This document shows, piece after piece, positions 9,248-16,280 of a DNA stretch of 64,000 bases. A program made the translations under genes and the position numbers. The stretch is from Leptolyngbya sp. FACHB-8 (GTDB taxonomy: Bacteria > Cyanobacteriota > Cyanobacteriia > Elainellales > Elainellaceae), in the NCBI RefSeq assembly GCF_014695575.1, contig NZ_JACJOO010000006.1, forward strand, positions 62,001 through 126,000. Reading direction: 5' to 3'. The stretch's first letter is position 1. Each line of letters starts with the position of its first letter. Under the pieces are notes generated by a model. The model worked only from the letters and a program-made list of their open reading frames with translations, ran no database searches and was not told where the DNA came from.

Positions 9248-10413
9248 CAGAGGCTCCTGAACAAGAAAGACTGCGACGTTGGCGGCTGATCCTCGGGGGT
9301 GGAGCTGCCGATGGCATTACAGGTTCAAGTCATGGTACAGGGGATGATGGCTTTAGCTTGGGAGCGTCGGATCAGGCGATCGATCAGACACTGGGTGCGC
9401 TTTATGATGGCGATCGCCAGGGTGGACTGGGTGGCTCTTCTCCCAAAGTGGCACGTTGGCTGGGCGATATTCGCACCTACTTTCCAACATCTGTCGTGAA
9501 AGTGATGCAGCAGGATGCCTTAGAGCGGCTAAATCTACGGCAGATGCTATTAGAGCCAGAGCTGCTGGAAGCGGTAGAACCCGATGTCCATCTTGTTTCC
9601 AATCTGTTGTCCCTGAGTGGCGTGATGCCCGGTAAGACGAAGGAAACGGCTCGAATTGTAGTCAGACGCGTCGTGGAAGACCTGATTCGTAAACTGGAAA
9701 ATCCGACGCGGCAAGCAATTCTGGGTAGCCTTAACCGCTCGATTCGTAATCGTCGCCCCCGCCATCATGAAATCGATTGGCATCGCACGATTCGTGCCAA
9801 TCTGAAACACTACCAGCCCCAATACCGCAGCATTATTCCCGAAACGCGCATTGGCTTTGGGCGCAAACGCTCTGCATTGCGAGACATCATTCTCTGTGTC
9901 GATCAAAGTGGCTCGATGGCGACATCGGTGGTTTATGCGGGGATTTTCAGTGCTGTGCTGGCATCGCTGCCAGCCGTTCAAACTAAGCTGGTCGTTTTTG
10001 ATACAGCAGTGGTCGATTTGACCGACCTGCTGCAAGATCCAGTCGAGGTTTTGTTTGGAACACAGCTAGGGGGCGGCACGGATATTAATCAGGCATTAGC
10101 GTACTGTCAGGGATTAGTGCGTCAACCGCAAGACACAATTCTGGTGTTGATTAGCGACCTGTATGAAGGAGGCAACTCGGATGAAATGCGAAAGCGTATT
10201 AGCGCTCTTGTAGCTTCAGGCATTCAATTCATCACTTTGCTGGCCCTAAATGATGACGGTGCGCCCTGCTATGATCACAGCAACACAAAATTCATGGCGT
10301 CTTTGGGGATTCTGGCCTTTGCCTGTACACCCGATCGCTTTCCCGACTTAATGGCAGCCGCGATTAACCGCCAAGATCTCAACCAATGGGTTGCAGCACA
10401 GGAAACGAGCTAG
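9244..10413 (+). CDS. VWA-domain protein, MoxR partner
   Basis: A 389-residue protein. The C-terminal half is a von Willebrand factor A domain with an intact MIDAS: D220-x-S222-x-S224 (VDQSGSM) and the later GGGTDINQAL carrying the MIDAS Thr. The N-terminal ~200 residues are Gly-rich and then helical, as in CoxE/CobT-like VWA proteins paired with MoxR ATPases. It overlaps the DUF5682 stop by 4 nt. In known MoxR-VWA pairs the VWA protein recruits the substrate for the ATPase; the substrate here is not evident. Confidence 0.92.
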   Translation: MTEAPEQERLRRWRLILGGGAADGITGSSHGTGDDGFSLGASDQAIDQTLGALYDGDRQGGLGGSSPKVARWLGDIRTYFPTSVVKVMQQDALERLNLRQMLLEPELLEAVEPDVHLVSNLLSLSGVMPGKTKETARIVVRRVVEDLIRKLENPTRQAILGSLNRSIRNRRPRHHEIDWHRTIRANLKHYQPQYRSIIPETRIGFGRKRSALRDIILCVDQSGSMATSVVYAGIFSAVLASLPAVQTKLVVFDTAVVDLTDLLQDPVEVLFGTQLGGGTDINQALAYCQGLVRQPQDTILVLISDLYEGGNSDEMRKRISALVASGIQFITLLALNDDGAPCYDHSNTKFMASLGILAFACTPDRFPDLMAAAINRQDLNQWVAAQETS

Positions 10414-10456
10414 GCACGACCATTGTTACAAACAGCCTGTAATATCATGTCGGGTC

Positions 10457-10519
10457 AAATACCGATAATAAAAAGTGGTGCGGCGCAAAGCGTCGCACCA
10501 CTTTTTATTATCGGTATTT
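10457..10519. terminator. 29-bp-stem hairpin between convergent genes
   Basis: Arms 10457-10485 and 10491-10519 pair over 29 bp (one G-T) with a CAAAG loop. It lies between the VWA gene and the convergent small membrane-protein gene, so it can serve as a bidirectional terminator. It has the same GCAAAGC apex style as the other palindromes. Confidence 0.85.
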
Positions 10520-10665
10520 AACCTTACTTGTGATAGCCCGAATATTACATGCATTTCGCGTACCTAATATCCGGTTCCAGCCTCTGGGCAAGATGTAGAT
10601 TTCCCCAAATGCTTGCCAAAACTGCTGATTCTTGAATGTAGGCCTCGTCTGTCCTCATAAAGGGG

Positions 10666-10878
10666 TCAGGAGGGATGAGCCTCGCTTTCGTCGCTTTCCT
10701 TAGCCGGTGCTTTACCCAAGAGCACTCTCAAAAAATCGTTTGCGACCCATGCAATACCTGATAACAAGAGTACCAGCAGCAGCGGAGCCAGCCCCGCAAA
10801 TGGGGCGACCACAAACAGTAGTAGCGCCGCTGTTACCAATAATCGAATGACAGAGTTCATAGTCGTTCTCAAATTCAC
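10666..10878 (-). CDS. Small two-TM hypothetical membrane protein
   Basis: 70 residues if the GTG at 10878 is used, or 64 from the ATG at 10860. Two hydrophobic helices (roughly residues 10-30 and 33-52) are followed by a short Lys/Glu-rich cytosolic tail. AAAGG directly abuts the GTG, so neither start has ideal spacing. No family was recognised. It is convergent with the VWA gene and separated from it by the long hairpin at 10457. Confidence 0.55.
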   Translation of the reverse strand: MNLRTTMNSVIRLLVTAALLLFVVAPFAGLAPLLLVLLLSGIAWVANDFLRVLLGKAPAKESDESEAHPS

Positions 10879-11247
10879 CTTTCTACACGCTAGGTTCTGT
10901 TGGCATAAACGACCTCTAACAGAAGCTATATTTCTGGCTGTGAATTCTGCTCAAGCTTAACGTCCCTCTTCACCGGGCGATCGCACTGAGTCATAACTTG
11001 GAGGTCTGTTCATATCTTGATGGATTGATGAATGCCATTAGGAACTCACGCAAGGGTATAGAGCCAGATGCTTCTGCACCAACTTTCTGGAGTTCGTTGC
11101 GGTGGAATAAGGTGCAACTATTCTGGCCCTACCGAAACGGGTGATAGAACCCTAAACAGCCGTTTGGATAGAAGTACACGAGCGGGTACTGCAGTCTCCC
11201 TTAATTAATGAATATGGTGGAATCAAATTAATTCAAGGCTATTCTTT
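10879..11247. other. Intergenic gap, no recognised content
   Basis: This 369-bp gap precedes the Pro-rich beta protein and has one HIP1-like octamer near 10979. I see no gene, strong hairpin or repeat; promoters for one or both flanking genes are presumably here. Confidence 0.4.
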
Positions 11248-12039
11248 ATGCTGGTTTCGACCTTTGAACTACTCGTCAAACCCATTACACCTCCTGATGC
11301 CGGGCCTGCTGCTTTAGCTCGCAAAGTAGTCCAGGGTTACTTCCTGACGATCGCTAATACCAGTAATGTTCCTGCTTCCTTGCGGTTGACCTTTGCAGCT
11401 ACCACCCCTGAGCTAAACATAGGCTCTACTATTGTCATTCGAGACATCACAGGTGGAAATGAATTTGGTGATCTGGTTCCTACCGGAGACCCAAAGCGGT
11501 TGAACTATAACATCACCATTCCGGCCAATGATACAGCACTGGTCATTCTCCAACCCGATGTTACGCGACCAGAGGTACGAGACGGTGAATTAGAAGTGCG
11601 GGGATATGTGGAGATTAATGCCAACCCCAGCTTCATTCGCACAACCTACGAGCTGTTGGTTACACCAGAACATCGAGGTACCTTCTTCTCCGGTTCCGCA
11701 ACGGCTCCCGCCACCGACATTGATCAGTTGGTATACAGCCTACCAACTGCTACAGGCAAATCTCAGTACAGCCTTACTCCCGCACTTATCCCATTTCCGC
11801 TTCCAATTCCGCCTAAATCCATCGTGAAGGATGTGACGGATGGTAGTGTCGTTGTGCCTCCCCCATCGAAGGTGCCAGAAGTTCCCCCCAACCCAAATCC
11901 ACTCGACAATATCCAAGCCATGCTACTAATGATGGCTCAACGAATCGAAGGATTAGAATCTCTTGTGACTCAGGGGCAGGCCTTTATTCAACCCTCTGAG
12001 CGCCCAGCAGTGGGGATGCCAGCCAGAAACGGAAATTAA
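11248..12039 (+). CDS. Hypothetical beta-rich protein with Pro-rich tail
   Basis: 263 residues with no recognised family. Residues 1-150 look like a beta-sandwich: alternating hydrophobic strands such as YFLTIANTSN and LRLTFAATT resemble Ig-like or coating-protein folds. Residues ~180-220 are Pro-rich (PPPSKVPEVPPNPNP), followed by an amphipathic helix (LDNIQAMLLMMAQRIEGL) that could oligomerise. There is no signal peptide. It heads the ATP-grasp/adenylation/glycosyltransferase block but is separated from it by a 150-bp gap containing a family B hairpin, so functional linkage is only suggested by position. Confidence 0.7.
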   Translation: MLVSTFELLVKPITPPDAGPAALARKVVQGYFLTIANTSNVPASLRLTFAATTPELNIGSTIVIRDITGGNEFGDLVPTGDPKRLNYNITIPANDTALVILQPDVTRPEVRDGELEVRGYVEINANPSFIRTTYELLVTPEHRGTFFSGSATAPATDIDQLVYSLPTATGKSQYSLTPALIPFPLPIPPKSIVKDVTDGSVVVPPPSKVPEVPPNPNPLDNIQAMLLMMAQRIEGLESLVTQGQAFIQPSERPAVGMPARNGN

Positions 12040-12040
12040 G

Positions 12041-12084
12041 AAGGTTGTTTTTTCGTGTGCTTAGCACGCGAAAAAACAACCCTT
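12041..12084. repeat. Intergenic hairpin, family B
   Basis: Arms pair over about 19 bp (one bulge, one G-T) with a TTA loop. It begins two bases after a stop codon, so it could terminate the upstream gene. Its right flank CTTTCAAGCACGTCTTAG resembles that at 2435-2455. Confidence 0.85.
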
Positions 12085-12186
12085 CCAGCGAGCTTTCAAG
12101 CACGTCTTAGAAGACTCTTCTGGACAAACTCGCTCCCACCATATCTGCAATTAATGCCACGATAATCAACGGAGTTGGTAGCACGC

Positions 12187-12882
12187 ATGCTGTTACTTGT
12201 TGCCAGCCGCTATGACCAGGCTGCCCAGAGTTTTGTAAACCAATGGGCTGATCACGGAGTAGGGTTGTTGACCAGCCAGGATTTATCTATGAAAGGTTGG
12301 CACTATGAACCCGGCAATCCTCAAGAATCTGTAGCAGTAGTCAGTGGACGGAAAATTGCAGTTCACCAGATTCGGGGTGTACTCACTCGGCTTCCGGCCG
12401 TAGTTGAGGCAGAATTGCCACAGATCGTGCCGCACGATCGCTCCTATGTCTCTGCTGAAATGACAGCATTCTTAAGCGGCTGGCTCAGCAGCTTGTCCTG
12501 TCCCCTGCTTAATCGTCCAACAGCAACCTGTCTCCTTGGGCCAAACTGGTCAACCCAAAATTGGCTTCTAGCTGCGGCTCAATTAGGAATTCCGATACAG
12601 CCGATTCATCAAGATATTCGGCTGGGGTCTCTACCTTCTCATTGTGCTACGGCCGGGGATGCTGCTGTTACTGTGATTGGCGATCGCACCCTGGGGGATG
12701 CAGACCCTCATCTGCACACTCATGCTAAACGGTTAGCAGCGATCGCAGGTGTGAATCTTCTCACAGCCCATTTTAGTAATCCTACAGCCACTGCAAACCT
12801 AATCGGTGCTGAGCCGTGGGCCGATATTACCAATCTAGCGATCGCAACTGCCATCTGGAACCACATTACAGGAGAGCTCTAA
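12187..12882 (+). CDS. Hypothetical protein encoded directly before an ATP-grasp ligase
   Basis: About 231 residues from ATG 12187; a TTG at 12175 in the same frame abuts GGAG and is less likely. The sequence is alpha/beta: MLLLVASRYDQAAQSFVNQW at the start, then a GVLTRLPAV segment and LLNRPTATCLLGPNW. The phrase 'LNRP(S/T)A' is also present in the ATP-grasp protein that follows, so this gene may be a diverged relative of the N-terminal pre-ATP-grasp region of its neighbour. No ATP-binding loop or catalytic motif was seen. Its stop is immediately followed by the ATG of the next gene, so the two form an operon. Confidence 0.75.
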   Translation: MLLLVASRYDQAAQSFVNQWADHGVGLLTSQDLSMKGWHYEPGNPQESVAVVSGRKIAVHQIRGVLTRLPAVVEAELPQIVPHDRSYVSAEMTAFLSGWLSSLSCPLLNRPTATCLLGPNWSTQNWLLAAAQLGIPIQPIHQDIRLGSLPSHCATAGDAAVTVIGDRTLGDADPHLHTHAKRLAAIAGVNLLTAHFSNPTATANLIGAEPWADITNLAIATAIWNHITGEL

Positions 12883-14799
12883 ATGTCAATCCTGCTTTGG
12901 GGGCCAGCCACGGATCCACCCCTGCAATCGGTTTATAACGAACTGCTTCAGTTGGGAGTGCCCACTATTCTGGTGGATCAGGAGCTTGCCTTACAAACAT
13001 GCTTTCAATGGCAGGTAGAAAACTCCATCCATGCCTTTGTCGAAGTCGGTACACAGAAGATTGAACTGGAGCAAGTGAAGGCCGTCTACCTGCGCTCCTA
13101 TGATGCCAGCCAACTTGCTGCCGTTGCCGCCGCCGGAGTTGGCAGCTCTGAATGGCAGCATGCGATCGCATTAAATCAAGCCGTCATGACATGGGCAGAC
13201 CTGTCTCCTGCCCTGGTGCTTAATCGTCCTTCCGCAATGATGGCGAACCACTCCAAGCCATACCAACTGGAACAAATCCGGCGTTCAGGCTTCCGGGTGC
13301 CACACACTCTGATCACGACCGACCCGGATGCGGTATTGGCTTTTTGGCAACAGCATGGCGATGTCATTTACAAGTCTCTCAGCGGTATTCGCAGCCGAGT
13401 GTCGCGTTTAAGTGCAGCCCATCAGGAACGCCTGGCGAATATTCGCTGGTGCCCGACTCAATTTCAGGAATACATTCCAGGGCATGACTATCGGGTACAC
13501 GTCGTAGGTGAGCAGATATTTGCCTGCGAGGTAACTTCAAGCGCAGATGATTATCGCTATGCGGCAACGGTAGACGAAGCACCTATCTTACGTCCTGTTG
13601 AGCTTCCACCTGAAATCTCCCAACGCTGTCTGGCCCTATCCAGAGAGCTCGATCTACCCTTAGCCGGTATCGATCTCCGCCAAACGCCAGCAGGAGAATG
13701 GGTCTGCTTCGAGGTCAACCCTTCCCCTGGCTTCACTTACTTTCAACAAGAAACAGGGCATCGCATCAGTGCGGCGATCGCCCACCTGCTTGCTTCTGCT
13801 GTCAATCCACCTGCTCCACCCCCGCTTCCCTCGCCTCTAACTCCCTCATCTCCCCCGTTACCCGTAAATCCTATGAGTTTGTCCTTACAGTTCCGTCCTT
13901 TATCCCATAGTTGGGTAGCCCTTCATCCCCGTCCCAAGGGTGTGGTCCAATTTATTGGAGGTGCTTTCTTTGGTACATTTCCAACCCTGTTCTACCGTTT
14001 CTTTCTGAGTCAGTTATTTGCTGAGGGATATACCATCGTGGCATTCCCCTTTCGCTTTAGCTTCCGTCACTGGCCCATTGCGGGCAGTCTGTTCAGTGAG
14101 CAAGCGCGCTTGCGATCGCTCCTGGCCGAGGAAGCCAAACGACTGGGCTATGAGGCAGATATTTATCACGATGCTCAACACTATAGCTGGGTTGGCCACA
14201 GCCTGGGATGTAAGTATATTGCTCTGTTAGAACTACTCAGCGATCCGGAGTGGCAATCACTCCTGCAAACAACTCTTGGAGCCGATGCATTTGAGCGGAT
14301 TGAGCGATCGCTCAGCACTCCCGGACAAATCATTTCTATCAAAGGGCAGCCTTCATTGCTGATTGCGCCTAACATCAGCGATACAAAAAGTGCTATCCCT
14401 TTGCGCTGGTTGGCAAGCAAACTGGATGCACTGAAGCTAGGCGTTTTACCAACCCGTCAACAAACCCAAACATTGATTGAGAAGAGCCAACTATTCAACC
14501 TGACAGGCTTGATATCGTTTGACTACGACTCAGTAGCAGGTAGCCAGGTGAATCCTGATCTCAGTGAGAAATACGGCAATGGTAATGATGTTGTCTGGTT
14601 TGTAGAACAGTTAAAACAAAAACGATTTCCTCTTCTCACGCAAGAGTTTTTAGGAAAACATTTAGAACCTTTGGGGTTATTCTTCAAACACACCACGTGG
14701 AATCCTTTTGGATACTTGAAGCACAATCTCAAGCTGCGTTTTCTCGAAAAGGGCGCTCAGGATTTTCTCAAAGAACTCAATCAAAGAGCAAAGCTGTAA
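12883..14799 (+). CDS. ATP-grasp ligase fused to DUF1350 alpha/beta hydrolase-like domain
   Basis: A 638-residue protein in two parts. Residues 1-305 form a RimK-like ATP-grasp fold: K164 in VIYKSLSG, QFQEYIPG (193-200) as the adenine-contact region, D264 in AGIDLR, and FEVNPSPG (276-283) with Mg-binding E277/N279. Residues ~308-330 are a Pro/Ser-rich linker. Residues ~335-638 match DUF1350, a cyanobacterial/plastid family: VVQFIGGAFFG, then a GHSLGCK nucleophile-elbow-like motif (438-444). ATP-grasp enzymes join carboxylates to amines; DUF1350 function is unknown. AGGAG lies a few bases before ATG 12883. The fusion is unusual to me and suggests ligation coupled to hydrolysis or acyl transfer (inference). 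Confidence 0.88.
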   Translation: MSILLWGPATDPPLQSVYNELLQLGVPTILVDQELALQTCFQWQVENSIHAFVEVGTQKIELEQVKAVYLRSYDASQLAAVAAAGVGSSEWQHAIALNQAVMTWADLSPALVLNRPSAMMANHSKPYQLEQIRRSGFRVPHTLITTDPDAVLAFWQQHGDVIYKSLSGIRSRVSRLSAAHQERLANIRWCPTQFQEYIPGHDYRVHVVGEQIFACEVTSSADDYRYAATVDEAPILRPVELPPEISQRCLALSRELDLPLAGIDLRQTPAGEWVCFEVNPSPGFTYFQQETGHRISAAIAHLLASAVNPPAPPPLPSPLTPSSPPLPVNPMSLSLQFRPLSHSWVALHPRPKGVVQFIGGAFFGTFPTLFYRFFLSQLFAEGYTIVAFPFRFSFRHWPIAGSLFSEQARLRSLLAEEAKRLGYEADIYHDAQHYSWVGHSLGCKYIALLELLSDPEWQSLLQTTLGADAFERIERSLSTPGQIISIKGQPSLLIAPNISDTKSAIPLRWLASKLDALKLGVLPTRQQTQTLIEKSQLFNLTGLISFDYDSVAGSQVNPDLSEKYGNGNDVVWFVEQLKQKRFPLLTQEFLGKHLEPLGLFFKHTTWNPFGYLKHNLKLRFLEKGAQDFLKELNQRAKL

Positions 14800-14846
14800 T
14801 TTGATCTCCGGTTAAAGAACCATAGCAACCGGCCCAATATCGGATA

Positions 14847-15235
14847 CTAACCAGCCAGCACTTTCTTGACGTTGGGAATCTGGCTTGTCTGCTCCCACCA
14901 CGTGCGTACTTTGGGTGTCTGAGCGGTTATCTTCTCAAATTCGGGAGTTTGAGAGAGATAAGCGAAGACAAATATTACGTAGAAATCGGCGATTGTGAAT
15001 TGATTGCCAAGTAAGTACGGGCTACCCACCATGAGAGATTCAATTGTCTCGAACGCCTTTTGAGCAAGTGGTACTGCACTGTTGATTTTCTCCTCGTTGG
15101 GTGTTCCCCCCTAGCTGGGCACAATTAACCGTTCAATGGCAATAGACCCAATTGCAGGGCCGTACAGGTAATTGTCCACAATACTGGGGACTAATTTTCC
15201 CCGTTAAAAATATCAACGCTCTTGAGAGCGTAGTC
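14847..15235 (-). pseudogene. Glutathione S-transferase C-terminal domain remnant
   Basis: Read on the minus strand, residues such as NQFTIADFYVIFVFAY and TPKVRTWWEQ are typical of a GST C-terminal helical domain, ending at 14847. Further 5' the homologous text continues (VDNYLYGPAIGSIAIERL at about 15115-15180) but is broken by an in-frame TAG near 15112 and by a frameshift near 15200, beyond which LKSVDIFNGE is recognisable. The N-terminal thioredoxin-like half is missing. This is a decaying gene lying between the ATP-grasp gene and the PPC/SH3 gene. Confidence 0.75.
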
Positions 15236-15365
15236 TACGCCTTATTTTTTGTAAACTATGCAGGCTGAATCAGCTTTATTGGGAATTTTATATTGGCGAC
15301 GTGTCTGCAAACCGCAGCAGGATTGTCATAAATAACAACTTATCTGTAAGAGTAGAGGCTTGGGT

Positions 15366-16280
15366 ATGGGAGAAATGAAGCTTACACATCAGCAAATTAG
15401 CTGTTCTGGGCTACTGCTGGCTTCTACAGTTGGCGCGTTGTCCCTCGTACCCCCCGCAGATGCAGAATCAGTTTCATTTCAAGAATCTAAGCAGAATGAT
15501 TCCCAAGTCTTGCTGCAACAGCAGGGACGGCTAGAGCAAGGCGATGCCGTTCTTCCATCGGATGGAAGTATTTATGACCAATACACCTTTGATGGTCAAG
15601 CAGGACAAGAGGTTACCGTTTCTCTTTCCAGTAACGAGTTTGATACCTATTTAGCCATCCTCGGGCCTGACGGCGATGTGGTTGGCGAAAACGATGATAG
15701 TGGCAATAGTACCAATTCAGAAATTACTGTTACCCTATCTGTCACGGGCACCTATACGGTCGTCGCCAACGCCTATGATACTAACGGGCGGGGACGCTAC
15801 ACGGTCATGGTGACGGCTCGCGATCGCGTTGCAACAACACCCCGGCCCGACCCTAGCTCTCCCCCGAGCGATTGTCCGGAATATTCTTATGAAGGATTCT
15901 ACGCTAGAGTCACAACCCGAGACGGCGATAATGTTAGGGTTCGTGCCACTCCAAATGGTCGCGTGATTGGTTCGATCCCAAGTGGATGGGAAGTGATTGT
16001 ACAGGAAAGGGATTCAACGGGTAACTGGACAAGAGTGACTTCTCACTATGGTGAGGGGGATATAAATGTCTTCGTGTCTGCTCCAAACTTTGAAAATGGG
16101 TGGGTATCAACTGCCTTCTTAACGGATTTGGGATACTCGTGCGATAAACCAAGCGCACCCTGGAGCCTGCTTCAGCCTCAACTGTTTGGCCAACGAGACG
16201 CCGTTGTCGGAGAGGACTGGATTGCCAGAGGCGATCGCATTGCTCAGGTTGTCCGAACCAAACAAACGAAAATTCAGTGA
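15366..16280 (+). CDS. Secreted PPC-domain and SH3b-domain protein
   Basis: About 304 residues from ATG 15366, chosen because AGAGG lies 7 nt upstream; in-frame starts at TTG 15360 and ATG 15375 also exist. A signal peptide (ISCSGLLLASTVGALSLVPPADA) implies export. It is followed by a bacterial pre-peptidase C-terminal (PPC) domain (~55-150: YDQYTFDGQAGQEVTVSL, then FDTYLAILGPDG) and an SH3b domain (~180-250: NVRVRATPNGRVIGSIPSG). Such proteins bind extracellular or wall polymers. The final stop overlaps the next gene by 4 nt (GTGA), an odd coupling of a secreted protein to a cytosolic adenylating enzyme. The last ~40 residues do not belong to either domain. Confidence 0.85.
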   Translation: MGEMKLTHQQISCSGLLLASTVGALSLVPPADAESVSFQESKQNDSQVLLQQQGRLEQGDAVLPSDGSIYDQYTFDGQAGQEVTVSLSSNEFDTYLAILGPDGDVVGENDDSGNSTNSEITVTLSVTGTYTVVANAYDTNGRGRYTVMVTARDRVATTPRPDPSSPPSDCPEYSYEGFYARVTTRDGDNVRVRATPNGRVIGSIPSGWEVIVQERDSTGNWTRVTSHYGEGDINVFVSAPNFENGWVSTAFLTDLGYSCDKPSAPWSLLQPQLFGQRDAVVGEDWIARGDRIAQVVRTKQTKIQ

